Notes: generated by a model not told the origin, from the sequence alone. A stretch of DNA of 64,000 nucleotides from Tetracentron sinense (GCA_015143295.1 CM026567.1:10000416-10064415), one strand, 5' to 3'. Shown: positions 45,142-56,749, counted from the stretch's first letter. Numbers and translations are program-made.

Positions 45142-45298
45142 TCAAAAGCAATCAAAAATTGAAATCTTTGATTTGATATGCCTATAACTTACTTGATTGA
45201 TAAATAGATTGATTTGAATACATTATGATTATTTTAGATGTTTTGATAAATCTTTGACTTAAGAAAAATAGGTAGAACAATTCTTCATATTCAGGACT
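45142..45298 (+). other. Sire-2 spacer after pol
   Basis: AT-rich, no coding frame, no recognised motif apart from its position before the palindrome module. Confidence 0.5.
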
Positions 45299-45528
45299 GA
45301 ATTCGACGACGAATTCAATCTAGAAAATGATTTCGGAGACGAATCTTTGGGAAATATAGAAAACAGAATGTTTTCTATACCCATTTTGGCGACGAACCTG
45401 GATGATTCATCCATTTCGTCGACGAAGTCAATCCGAAATTAAGCACATTAGGGCTCCTAACTCAATTTCGGCGACTAATTCAGGGACGAAACCCATTTCG
45501 GCGACGAATTGAGTCGTGTGTATAAATA
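45299..45528 (+). promoter_or_regulatory. Candidate internal promoter of Sire-2 third ORF
   Basis: Six TTCG(T/G)CGACGAA-type palindromes: GAATTCGACGACGAATTC (45299-45316), perfect TTCGTCGACGAA (45415-45426), and TTCGGCGACGAA-type copies near 45332, 45387, 45465 and 45496. A TATA box, TATAAATAG, follows at 45521. The 3' LTR of the same element has the same palindrome family (GAATTCGTCAACGAATTC at 48739-48756 and others) ahead of TATAAAAGG at 49047. The ORF start is 120 nt downstream. Promoter activity is inferred. Confidence 0.55.
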
Positions 45529-45648
45529 GTAAACCCCAAAATCCGAACTTTTTCAAACCTAATCCTTCCCTCCAAAGTCCCTATTCCATTGCTCGTGCAC
45601 CCTTCTTTGTTCCAAGCTCTAGCAAATCTTTCTAAAATCTCTCAAAAT

Positions 45649-47756
45649 ATGCCTCCTAGAATGAAGAATGCATCTGTGGAGCCACCAAAGAAGAAATCAC
45701 GAACCAATAAAGGAAAAGAACCGGCCTCAAGTTCAACTCCAGTCCCAGTAAAGTTCAAGGAAGCAAAGTTCGGGAAATTATTGAAAGAAAAATTCCTATC
45801 TCGTTCCCCTCTGTACGGTAAAGTCATTAATTTCATTATTTTTGATGCCTATGGGCTCGAACCCATAAAAACTCTCTTTTCTGCCCTAAAATGGGATAAA
45901 TTTCTTGAATCAAATGAACCTATGGTTCCTGAGTTAGTCAAACTCTTTTACACTCACTTCCATTTCAATCAATCCGAATCTCTTATTACCTCATTTGTCT
46001 TAGGTAAAAACATTTCTCTTCATTTAAATCAATTGCACTCAATTTTAAAGATCCCCCAGTGTACCCTTCAAACCTTTTTGAATGGTCAGTGGACCAGTTA
46101 TGAAGGATTTGATGTGGTTGAAGCACTGAAAATGATGTGCATAAACCAAGATTTCACTTCTCCTTTTCAACCTAAGGTTAAAGATCTTACCCTCACTGCT
46201 AGACTGATTCACCACATAATCACTTATAATCTAGTTCCCAGGGCTGGTGGTAGGGAGTATCTCACCTACTTCGATGTATTCTTTATGTGGTGCATCCTTA
46301 CCTCCACACCCATTGATCTCTCCTACATCATTGTCCATTGTATGGATGATGCATTTAAGAGAAAATCAGGGTGTCTCCCTTTTGATCAGGCTCTGACTAA
46401 AATCTTTAAACACTTCAATATTTCTTTAGCCTCTCAGATAGATATTGTCACCCCTGATGATTCCTCCATTTATAGCAAATCAACCATTCAAAGAATGGGC
46501 TATATTTGGAATGACTCCCAGAAGGTTTGGACTCCCAACCCTCTGCTTCTTAGTCCTCCTCCCTTCCTTCCAATACTCCAGTTTTTATTCATACTCCATC
46601 TATACCTTTTTCTGCCCCCTCTTCATTTATTCCTTCCTCTTCATCTGCACCCACAACAGAACTTCAGGCTAAGCAGCAGCAAGATTTAGTGCCAGAGGAG
46701 GAACCCCAGGCTGAGCAGCAGTCGATACCAGAAGAGGATCCTACAGAGGAGCTTCAGGATGAGTAGCACACCAGAAATGAGCTGCCTGACTGGTCTGATT
46801 TCATGGATGCTGGAGAGATTCCAGAGAGTTCTCGTAGACAGGTGTCTCCTCATTTTGAGGACCCTAGTCAGTCCTATGAGGTACCCAGTAGGCCAATAGG
46901 TTCAGATGATCAGCTAAACATCATCGCAGGGCAGATTGCCTCCATGTCTTGCAGCTTGGAGCAGTTTCAGTTGGAAATGAGGATGACCCAGCAGGCTTTT
47001 CAAGAGGAAATAAAGGCATCCCTGCTCTCCTTCATGGCAGCAACAAGGGAAAGTCTAACTGTCATTCAAATCGAATCAAGGGAAACTCTTCAGAATCTCC
47101 ATTCCTCTACTCTCTCCCATTTTGCAGCTCTTGAGTCTGAGATGTGCAAAATCCCCAAAGCAGTCTAATCTTCTCTTGCCCGGGTGCATAATGATCTTAG
47201 AGAGTGTGCCAATGCCACATACTCTGTCTTAGGGACAGTTAACATGGATGCCTCAGTCACGAAAGATAGAGTTGACTCTGTATCTTCATTTCTACATAGA
47301 TTGGGGGCAGAATAATCCAAAGAAAGTATCCGAATGGAGAAGGTCACAAATACAATCCAAGGAATTATAGAATCGTCAGCTCTTACGTTGAAGACTCAAG
47401 GCAATTTTCTTTTGGATATGGCAGAGCATGACTCCATAGCTGCCTCAATTACCTTGCGGGCCACTGATGAGTTGAAGAAAATGAATAATTTTCTGGTGAG
47501 TCTGGCTAGTGGAGCCACTCCTTCTCAACCTCCCTCTCAAGATCCCTCTTCTTCCAAAGGCAAGAGACCAATAAAGGTAACACCCTCCAAAAGGGGTCAA
47601 GCTACTGATTCCCCTATCATCTCCCTTCCTTTAGACTCAGATCCCACCTCCTCTTCCTTAGACTCCCATGATGACTCTGATCCAGCTAAGCCATCAGAAG
47701 ATGTCCTCTCAAAGGTTGCAGACCTCATCAAAAAGCAAAAAGCAGACGGGTTGTAA
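45649..47756 (+). pseudogene. Sire-2 third ORF (envelope-like/ORF3), frameshift and stops
   Basis: Start chosen at MPPRMKNASVEPPKKKSRT, a basic N-terminus usual for this ORF; the frame is also open upstream to 45589. The core (LYGKVINFIIFDAYGLEP to SILKIPQCTL) has the same domain pattern as Sire-1's third ORF. Near 46545 a frameshift leads to the true frame, seen as a Ser/Pro-rich linker and TTELQAKQQQD, with a stop at about 46762. DWSDFMDAGEIPESSRRQ follows, then a Gln/Glu-rich helical, probably coiled-coil part (IIAGQIASMSCSLEQFQLEM) to a stop at 47166 and a C-terminal part 47334-47756 ending KADGL-stop. Ancestral length about 700 residues. No convincing signal peptide. Function unresolved. 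Confidence 0.78.
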
Positions 47757-48207
47757 TTTTTTTTTCTTTAATTTTTTTGATGTTGACATAGGGGGAGAAA
47801 CATGAAATGTAATGAAAATTTAAATTTGTTGATTTGTTGAAAATTTGATGATTGATAAATGAAATGACATTTGAACTATTTGAAATATGATGTTTTTTTT
47901 GCATCTTTGGCAGTACACACATAACATGTCTTTTGCTTATGCAATTCTCTTCTTGTCTTGATCCAATATGTTGTGAGGAGAAATTAAAATTGAAACTTAT
48001 CTTTGTAGAACTTTTCTTGGTACATAACCAGGGTGATATATCCTTTACCTCATCATAAATATGCATCTAAATAAAAACTGTGATTATGTTTACAAATGCA
48101 TATGTGTAGGGGGAGCTTACCTCAAAGATTTTATGAAAAACATATCGTGAGGGGGAGGTTAACCCAATTTCATTACATTGTTATGTCATCATCAAAAAGG
48201 GGGAGAT
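47757..48207 (+). other. Sire-2 non-coding region and polypurine tract
   Basis: AT-rich with several GGGGGAG tracts (47790, 48109, 48150); the last, AAAAAGGGGGAGAT at 48194-48207, abuts the LTR and is the likely plus-strand primer. Confidence 0.8.
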
Positions 48208-49712
48208 TGTTAGCCTCAGGATTACAACCAAAAGTACCCCTATTAATTTTGATAATAACATAATAATATAATGAAATATTTGGTACTAATAAAACCATTT
48301 AAGTGCGTGAACATTTCAGATTACATAAGTTGATAGCACTCCAATCATAAAAAAGGATGGAAATTACCCAAGAGGAAGTTCAACTCACTGAATACAAGAT
48401 GAAGATCCAAGATAAGACCTTAGTCCAAGTCAGGTCCATTGAAGACAAAAGGCAAAATCACAAGATCCAAGTCAAGCCAAGATCATCTCTCATCATTTTT
48501 AAATGTACTTACTTTTTACTCTGAGAATGTATAGGACTTATGTAAAATGTCCTCAAAAGGATGGTAAGTTGAAAAGCTCAAGAATCATAGATTGACCATA
48601 GGAGCCTAGGACATTTTTGAAGATCACTCCAAAGCTCTAATTAATCATAAAATTATGATAAGAGTATAGCTAATTGACCTAGGAAATCAATCACATCCCT
48701 TCAGTGTGATCCAAGACTGAATTCAGAATTTTTACTCTGAATTCGTCAACGAATTCTCTGGGTAGATTGAATTCAGTGACGAAGTCATTACAGAAATTTT
48801 CAAATTCAGTTCTATTTCTTGATTTCGGCGACGAAATCTTTGGTTGGGTTAACTTTGGCGACGAAGTCATTATAGGATTTTTTTACAATTAAAATTCCAT
48901 CTTTTGAATTCAACGACGAACTCAAGTGGGAACTCCACTTCGTCGACAAAATCATGTCTGAAACTGAAAAATCTTTGCAACGGCTAGTTTGCAACGGACC
49001 TCAAAAGCATTTAATGCTACCCCAACGGCACTATTGGATCAAATGCTATAAAAGGAGTTCATTTATGAACATATAACAACTCTTGATCACAGCAATAACT
49101 CCCATCGATCACCTATTCACTGCTATTGATTTTCACTTACTCTCATACTTAGAAAATCCCCAAAAATTCTCTCTTGAGCTTACTTGACTCCTACCTACTT
49201 TGAGAGACTTAATTAGAGTTTGTATTTCACTCTTATTCAGCTCATTTAAGGAGCTTTCTCTTCGGATTTTTAATCCAAAAACTCATTTATTGAAAGTAAT
49301 CAAGAATCCAGGATTCTTGCACTGAAGCTGTTGCTTCAGTTATTTCAAGAGAGGGTTGTGCTCTTGAGAGGTTTCAGCTCGGCCTAAAGGAGAGCTTGTA
49401 AGGTAATATCTCGACCTGTAAGAGAGATTGTAAGGGTTTGGACTCCACCTATAAAGGAGCCAGTGCGATTAAGGAATCGTGGTGAATCCTCTAGCTGAAA
49501 GCTGAGGCAAGGAGTAAGTTGGATTGCTGAACCTCGTAAACAAATCTTGAGTTTGCATTCTCCTTATCTCTTCTCTCTTTCCTTTAAATATTCTACAGTT
49601 CAGCTTGTTGCATATTTAATTTTATTCCGCACTTTTGAATTTATAGTTAAATTTTTTAAAAGCTACCATAGACCCTAGTCACCCTCCCTTTAGGGTCATT
49701 ACCTGGCCAACA
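48208..49712 (+). repeat. Sire-2 3' LTR (1505 bp)
   Basis: Ends TGTTAGCC and GGCCAACA are inverted repeats with one mismatch. Palindromes GAATTCGTCAACGAATTC (48739), TTCGGCGACGAAATC (48826) and relatives to 48950 precede TATAAAAGG at 49047-49055. Next five bases are CCGCA (49713-49717); the other target copy is not in the window. Confidence 0.85.
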
Positions 49713-49890
49713 CCGCATATTGTGTATGATTTTTGAGGAAAAAAACTGAAGTTTTACCAGTACAATCCAATCCCGAACAAAATCCACTTTTTACCAATTT
49801 CACAAATAATTAACTAATTAACCTCCATTAAGGACCCATAAAAAAATAATTTTATTATATTAAAATTCTGGGTTGTTGGCCATTTTATTA
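49713..49890. other. Short unassigned stretch between Sire-2 and D
   Basis: 178 AT-rich bases with no coding frame or match to other parts of the window that I can see; probably a piece of the older insertion target. Confidence 0.4.
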
Positions 49891-50789
49891 TATCGTCCAA
49901 ATTTCGAGTACGAAATTTTTGTAAGGGGGAGAATGTAGCACCCCAGACTTTTCCATACTTAATTAATAGCACTTTCATTGTCAATTGGCCATTCAAATGG
50001 TCTAATTAATAAATAAGGGAAAAATTAAAAATTTGGAAATGTCAAAAATATTCCTTTTCGAAAGATGAATCCAATGCAAGTTGAACCGTGAAAATCTGAC
50101 TAACGAGTCAAGAGATATGGCCAAAAGACCTAAGTGGAGAAAATGAGGAAAATCAGAAAAATAGGCAAAACACAGACCAACCGGTCGACCGCTCCAGCCA
50201 CCAGTCGACCCGTAGCCTACCGATCGACCGCTCTACCCACCAGTCGACCGCTATCGGACTAATTTTGTATGGGCGATTTTTCCAGAGAGGAGGTTTTGGA
50301 CCGATCGACCGCTCCAACCAACCGGTCGACCGCTAAATGGTGGGATGTATGAACGTATTGTGGGATGAGGCGATTGGATGCCATATGAATGTTGTGTGAT
50401 GTGTCTATGGAAAATGGTGGAAGGGCATTCTACAAATAACGAATACACCATGATGTTTGTGTGAAATATAAGCTCTAAGAAATGGAAATAACATGACTAT
50501 GAATGGGGCATGTCAAGTGTTTGATAAAACGCCTAAATAAGAAATTAATGGATTTTAGGGAAGAATATGAAAGTAGGGCTTGTGTGACTTTCCCTAAAAT
50601 GATAAATTGATTCAATGTCTTATATGCTTGCCTATTTTCCTTATGTTATAGGATTGAAAATGTCATATGCCATTTCTTTAAATTGCTCATGTCATCATGG
50701 TTGCCACTATTGACAAGCACACATACATGCATGAACCGGGTTTTTCAAGAGTATTTGTACATGATAAATCAAACAAGAAAACAAGCATA

Positions 50790-51048
50790 TGTCAAGGAGG
50801 TTGGTAGCCCAAGTAAAGGGTACTAGCCTTTGGCTCACAAGTAAATAAAATAAGAACATGTCAAGGAGGTTGGTAGCCCAAGTGAAGGGTGCTAGCCTCT
50901 GGCTCACAAGTGAAAAAGAACAAGTACATGTCAAGGAGGTTGGTAGCCCAAGTGAAGGGTGCTAGCCTCTGGCTCAAAAGAGAATGAAATGTCAAGGAAG
51001 TTGGTAGCCCAGGGATGTGCGGGTGCTAGCCTCTGGCTCACAAGTATA
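50790..51048 (+). repeat. Minisatellite in D LTR
   Basis: Four units of about 60-70 bp with GTCAAGGAGGTTGGTAGCCC and GTGCTAGCCTCTGGCTC, related to the arrays of B and C. Confidence 0.85.
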
Positions 51049-51337
51049 CAAGTCAAGACAGAAAATACAAAACAAGACAGACATACATGAATGATGTTCA
51101 CAAGCAAGTCCGAGACATGAAAAGGGTTTCCCAACATTAGTTTTACCGATGTTTTCGCATTCATGTACACATGTCAAGATATTGATATTGCTATATGTTC
51201 AATACTATTTATCTTATGCTACTAGTATTACTTTAATTGATATTTCGTATCATGTTCACTATTGTTATGCTTTTGTTATTGCTATGGTTAGCTAGTAGCT
51301 TGTACTCACTGAGTGTTCCATGCTCAGCCGTACTTTT

Positions 51338-51427
51338 ATGTCGGCAGATTCCGTGGATGTCCTCGACCCTGAGCCTTGGGTCGAGGAAGAGTACGTAGAG
51401 GAGAGGGAGCCGCTTATCCCACTGTAG
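51338..51427 (+). pseudogene. D acidic small ORF (early stop)
   Basis: ATGTCGGCAG start after the hairpin; MSADSVDVLDPEPWVEEEY, ending at a TAG at 51425 where B has CAG. The downstream frame would still read DLDVWPYLDYC-stop. Confidence 0.45.
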
Positions 51428-51756
51428 TCTCAGGAGGATAGGGACTTGGACGTATGGCCATACCTCGACTACTGTTGAGAGGAGAGTTCAAGAGAGTTCT
51501 TTCGTATATTTTGATACTTTGATAGGTGGGTTCACCTTTACTTTAGTCATGTGTTGTACATAAACTTGGAATACTAAGATGGTTTATGAGAAAAGAAAAG
51601 GTTAGTTCCCATTTCCGCATTCATGATATAGTTTCTGTACTCTGATTTTTATTGTATTATATCATGTTTAGCTTTGTTTACTAAGGATGGTTTGGCAGGT
51701 ATGTATAGTCACACCTAAAGTATCCCTTAACTCTTAGGGGGTATTTTGGGGCATGA

Positions 51757-52596
51757 AATTGGACCTTGCCCAAAATCCTGGTTAGCAATCCTAACCATGG
51801 TTAAACCCATCTGGCCTATCGGGCCTAATCCTAAGCCTACCGGGCTTACCCTCGGCCGACTGAGCCCAATCCAAGGCTTACCGGGCCTAATCTTAAGCTT
51901 ACCAGGCCTACCCTTGACCTACCGGGCCCAACCCATGGCATATCGGGCCTAATCTAGGCCTACCGGGTCTCTCTAAGGCCTACCGGGCCCAATCTTAGCC
52001 TATTAGGCCAAATCCTTAGTATACCAGACCAAATCTTAGCCTCCGGAGTTACACCCTTGGCCTATTGGGCCCGCTTTTGGCCTACCAGCCCCAAACCTTA
52101 GACTACCGGACTACCCTTCGGCCTACCGGGTCCATAACCAAGCACTTGACCAACCCGGTCAACCACCCCTAGCCTCCTGGCTAGACCCCAAGACACCCTT
52201 GGTGCACACAAAACACTCCCTTAGCCTTGGCACAAACTCATGCACCAGAACTACGCTCAGTCTGATCTCACCCCAATGTGAGTACGTAGGCAACCTAACC
52301 GGGTTCGACCCTAATTTAACTTTTCCTTTCTTGGATTAGTATAAACTAAACATAAGACATTTAACTAATTTCGACATTAAATTGGCTTAAACCTAGTAAG
52401 TAGGGAACCGTTGTAAAACAGAAGTGCCAGTGTGCCTAACACCTTCCTCGGGCTTAACTGAACCTCTTACTCAGAACTTTAAGCAGACTAAAGACCTTAT
52501 CCAATTATCCGGGACTTATCCCTACCAAATTAATAAGTAGTGACTCATAAGCGAACATAATCGCTAAAAATGTGTGTACCAAAATCCGTGCTCACA
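51757..52596 (+). repeat. Tat-type LTR fragment (3' part)
   Basis: Parallels 57650-58400, the end of the Tat 5' LTR: AACCATGGTTAAAC-like words, the CTACCGGGCC array, CAGTCTGATCTCACC / GAGTACGTAGGCAACCT, GGCTTAAACCTAG and a CTCACA end at 52596. No PBS follows, so it is a truncated or solo LTR end of a related element. Confidence 0.75.
51809..52140 (+). repeat. CTACCGGGCC tandem array (first copy)
   Basis: About eleven imperfect units of roughly 25-33 bp, each containing a variant of GGCCTACCGGGCCTAATC. CpG- and GC-rich against an AT-rich background. Confidence 0.8.
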
Positions 52597-54333
52597 ACCC
52601 GTACACTTCAAGAGAGAGAAGAGGGGAGGGCGTGAGATTAGAGGAGAGGAGAGAGAGAGAGCAAACCGTGAGGTATTGTGTGGTCTCTCCATAATGGGCG
52701 TCCACCACTATATATAGGGATTTGCTTGGGTTGCTTGCAACCCAAGTCTCCATATCCTAATCCAATTAGGATTCCTTAATGTTTATCTTTATCAATTAGT
52801 AACCAACTAATCTTATCATTATCTAATAAGGATTCTATAATTAGTTAATAACTAATTATTGGTTAGTAACAAACTAATAGATTCCCTAACAATTAGGGAA
52901 TCTTTAACTAGTAACTAACTAACTAACCTTATCCAATAAGGAATCTTTAGTTAGAAACTAATTAAAAACAATATCTCCTCCTTGAAGTGGGCGTCCCACC
53001 CTAGGTGGGCCCCACTTCCACATGCCCCTTTAAGGGTTTACAAAACCCTTAAGGTCACTTCGATCTTTTGTCAAAATCCCTAATGGGGCCTACCTATTTG
53101 GTTTTTCACATCCAATGTGATTCCACCTTTTAGAGCTTCATTATACCATATAGTCACTTAGAGAAATTAATTAATAATTAAATTAAAGGCTTTAAGAAGG
53201 TCCTTGTGTATGGGATCTAAAGGGATCTCCTATTTCTGGTTGTGGGATCAAGTACTTAACCTTTTGGTTAAAGCACTGTTACTAGGAAACACCTTTCCTA
53301 TCACTCCATTAGGATTATAGAATTTTATCTATATCCCTGGACTTCCAACAATCACAATAATGTCCATTAACACAATGTGATTAAGCTCCAGAAAATAGAA
53401 AATTACTTGTAGGTATTTCTATCTCAAAATTTGTTTACAAATGCGTCCCTCCACTTTCAATATTGTTATAAGCTTATAGGACGATATCTAATACTGTCTT
53501 TAATCCCGGGCTTATATTGAGAACTCATTCTCTTTGATACTTTTAGTTAAACTTGGACTTTCAAAACATTTTAGAAATTCTTAAAAAGAAATAATAATAA
53601 TAATTACATTTCTTTTATACAGAAAATAAACTTCTCAATAAAATCATTTCATCGATAAATACCAGCGCTGGGTTTTTCAAGTTTGGTTTTGACAAGTATC
53701 AACTCAATATGAATTACTCTGTGAAAGTAGTGGAATCCTTGTTGAGCGTACACACTTCTTCTAATATAGCGTACATAACCGAATGAGCCCGTATTTAGTC
53801 CGGTGTGTTGGACATTAACGATTGGCTACATCAAAGCTATATTGGCAAATACTAGAGAAGATGTCGACCTCTCAGGTTAAGGATAATCTGTCAAATAGAC
53901 TACCCTAAATATAAAGACAGTATATTTCTAAGGGTATCCATTGAGTAATCCAGTTGCAATATAAGTACTTCTTACTTATATCCACATCTTAGTCAAGAGA
54001 CCCTTCTCTTAGTGATTTAGAATCATCAGTTCATCATATGGAGCTAACAATTTGTAAGTTAGTAGAAATACATTGTCCAGATGCATCCTGAATAACTTAG
54101 AACAATTTTAGGTTTCCAAGGAACCGGAAAACCATATCTCCTTGGCAATTAGTATTAACTAATTGGATGGTTTTTATACAATGTTACCTAAGGGACAAAG
54201 TAGTACATCCAATGAGATACTTTTAATATGTTACCCAATGCAGAAGTTAAAATGTGAATGTAAAATATGTTTTTATTGATTGAGTAGACTAATACAATTC
54301 CGGAATGGCTTTCGTGGGCATATATGTCTAACA
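52597..54333 (-). repeat. Unclassified LTR-like sequence, minus strand
   Basis: Minus strand would start TGTTAGACATATATGCCC at 54333 and has a TATA box (CTATATATAG, 52717-52708), followed by a CT-rich leader reaching about 52600: a long U3 and short R/U5 as in many LTRs. Exact left end and target duplication not found. Alternative start TGTTGGAAGTCCAGG at 53350. No coding frames; an AATAAT-type microsatellite lies near 53590. TTAGTTAGTAACTAA-type words recur at 52780-52960. Confidence 0.45.
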
Positions 54334-54364
54334 AGACAGTCATCAACCTTATCCATCTTTATTG

Positions 54365-54640
54365 GGACATACCTAAATACAACAATCACCACCCCTTAAC
54401 CTATCTTGGGACACCTAAGTACAATGATCACCATGCCTCAACCTGTCTTAAGACATACCTCAGCACAATGATCACCACCCCTTAACCTCTTTCAAAGTAT
54501 CGTTAGAATAAACCAAAGTACAAAGGTCACCACCCCTCAAAGTATTGTTGGGACATACCGAAGTAAAGGGGCCCTCAAATTATAGTTGGGACATACCAGA
54601 GTACAGAGGTCATCACCTTGCAAAGTAATATACATATCAA
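54365..54640. repeat. Imperfect tandem repeats, about 55-60 bp
   Basis: Five or six units with GGGACATACCTAAGTACAA, TGATCACCACCCCT and CAAAGTATTGTT variants. Unit boundaries are blurred by divergence. Confidence 0.7.
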
Positions 54641-56373
54641 AACACTTCTGACATCAAATCCTGTCAGGCACAACACCTCTGACAGCTTACCCTTCCATTC
54701 AACCTCTGTTAGAGCATACCCACCAACGCAGTTCTGCACTCCTCAAGGTAACATCCATTATCTTTTGGGTCTCTACTCATAAGGCCTTTGGTCTAGAGTC
54801 CATAGACTCTATACAATCTGGAGTCCGTAGACCCAATACACACAGATAATTCCGACTATCAACCATGAAGGAACCTCGACTCTAAGCAGACACTGGCTCT
54901 CCACACCTAGCCAAAAAGTGACCACGCCTAATATTTGACAAAAGTTAGGTTCTCTAACCATGGAAAATCCCCAATTATTTCTAGCTTCGGTTGAATAATT
55001 GAACCCGTTGGGCCTCGGGCCCGTGGACCATGTCCGAGAGTACACTGCTCCGGGGATGAGCATTACTAGGCCAATAGACCTTTCCATCGCCTTAAGACGT
55101 GTTCAATAACCTTTACATCACACAAGGATAACATCACAATGCATAAAGTAGCCAAACCAAGCTTCCTGGAGGGTTCAATCGCACTTACGATCCATATCTC
55201 TCACTAATCGCACCTGCAATCGATCGCCCATATAGGGACAATCGATCGCCCTGGGTTCAGGGACAACCCCAAGTATTTTGCATGTCTACGATCGATCGCC
55301 CAGATAGGGTTGATCGATCACCAAGCCTAAATTCCGACATGTTTAGCCCAAACCAAGGTCTACGGACCTCTGATCATTTTTCACGTATACCCATCCATTT
55401 ACCACACTTCATACGGGTCTCCGACCCTTTTTCATCCACACATCATCACATACAAACCATTCCACATACAGATAGTGTAAATAATAGGAAAAATAGAAGA
55501 GAGGGAAAGAGATCTTACCCACTACTCATGTGAGGAGTCTCCGATGGTGGCGGGAGCATCGGGGGCATTGGAAAGCCCCACCTTAGCCCCTGTTTTCTCT
55601 CTAGCTTCTCCCTTCTATCTCTACTTTCTTTCTCTAACTTACTCTTTCTCCTCTCTCTCTCTAGAACAGTCATAGGGGGTGTACTCTTATATAGACCAAG
55701 GGTTGTGAGGCGGCGTTGACTTTGCAACGCCATGTGAATATCATGTGATGGCACATGGGCCGTGATGACATGGCAAAGGGTTTGATCCTTTGATTAGAAC
55801 CCCAAGAATTGTCGGGTTTTCTATGTACGAGGCCCTGTAACTTCGCAATCTGACCTGCAACGGTACTAGCATGGCAATTAATCACTCTAGTGGCATTTCG
55901 ACACCTGCTGTATGAATTCGGAGAAAAATATTGAGTTTTGATGGAAAACACTAAGCCCTTACATAAATTCCAAACCTGTGGATTTCCTAGGTTATGGGTA
56001 CAAATATGCCATGGTTTTGTGAATTGATGTGTGATAGGACCGGTACGACAGGCACTCATCTAGATAGTAGATCGGCATTCAATGTTAGGATTTCGGCAAA
56101 AAAATTTGGGTTTTGTCATTAAACACCAAGCACTGACACAATTTCAAATCCCGTAGATTCCCTGTATTTCAGGTACAAGATGCGCCACAGTTTTGTAAAT
56201 TGATGTGTGACGGAGTCGGCACGACTGCTAGTTGCCTAGGCAGTAGGCCGACACGTACTGTGAGAATACCGGTTGGGTGTCTCCTAGTTTTAGCGGTAAT
56301 TATCAGATACCAAATCCAATAATCCAGAACCACGTTTAAACTCACACTTTCTTAGAGTTTTACGAATTCCAGT
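54641..56373 (-). repeat. Unclassified minus-strand LTR-like sequence
   Basis: Minus-strand TATA (CTATATAAG, 55694-55686) is followed by a purine-rich leader. Further downstream (55206-55325) lie AATCGATCGCCCATATAGGG- and CGATCGATCGCCC-type motifs. Upstream of the TATA is an old tandem duplication of about 170 bp (about 55912-56080 and 56085-56265, sharing TTTTGTAAATTGATGTGTGA-like words). No coding domain seen; lineage unknown. Confidence 0.4.
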
Positions 56374-56459
56374 TGTAAGCACCCAATTTTTACACCCTAC
56401 CCTAACCATGGTTAAAAATTGTTAACTATGGTTATTCCCAGCTGAGTCCTAGTCAAGCC

Positions 56460-56625
56460 ATAAACCCTAGGTAAACCCTGGTCATACCCTAGTCAAAACT
56501 TGGGCCTAGCCCTAGAATATACCTTAATCCCAGGTAAAACCCTAGGCTAACCCTAGGTAAACCCAAGGCCTAACACTAGGCAAACCCTAGTTAAACCCTA
56601 GACTAACCCTAGGAAAACCCTAATT
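56460..56625 (+). repeat. Telobox-like array in Tat LTR
   Basis: At least eight AAACCCTA, ACCCTAGG or CCCTAG words (for example AAACCCTAGGTAAACCC) with irregular spacing; degenerate compared with the plant telomere unit CCCTAAA. Confidence 0.7.
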
Positions 56626-56749
56626 CACCCCTAAGGCCCAAAAACCCTCAAATCCGAAGCCCAGAAAACTCTAAGGGCCCAAACAAGGGCCTATAAGCCT
56701 TTAGAACACAGTGTAGTGGGGCCCACCTACTTTATTTTCAAAATTCAAA

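Larger units (their letters stand above)
42255..49712 (+). mobile_element. Sire-2: Ty1/copia Sirevirus, plus strand, 5' part missing
   Basis: Starts in pol at DGLKHNLISIS (pre-integrase region) where A's 3' LTR ends. It then has integrase, RT, RNase H (to 45141), a palindrome/TATA module, a third ORF (45649-47756), AAAAAGGGGGAGAT purine tract and a 1505-bp 3' LTR with ends TGTTAGCC and GGCCAACA. The missing gag and 5' LTR should have lain left of A, but Sire-1 in opposite orientation is found there instead. Confidence 0.92.
49891..51755 (+). mobile_element. D: Tekay-type 3' LTR with purine tract (internally deleted remnant)
   Basis: Begins with the shared pre-PPT block CGTCCAAATTTCGAGTACGA, GTAAGGGGGAGAA, then LTR TGTAGCACCCCAGAC from 49934. 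Palindromes here are CGGTCGACCG-type (50182-50333). At about 50335 the palindromes join directly to GGCGATTGGATGCC-type sequence, so the leader exon and its splice donor (about 600 bp) are gone. Minisatellite, hairpin (51302-51333) and small ORF follow. It ends TTTTGGGGCATGA, a few bases short of the usual GCGACA. Confidence 0.85.

Noticed and set aside
51746-51952. Open frame over the D/Tat junction as a host gene
   Set aside because: It crosses the boundary between two unrelated repeats and follows the CTACCGGGCC array; low-complexity translation with no domain.
56460-56625. Interstitial telomere track
   Set aside because: The words are irregular and interrupted (AAACCCTAGGT, ACCCTGG); it lies at a defined place inside an LTR, so telobox-like sequence is the better description.
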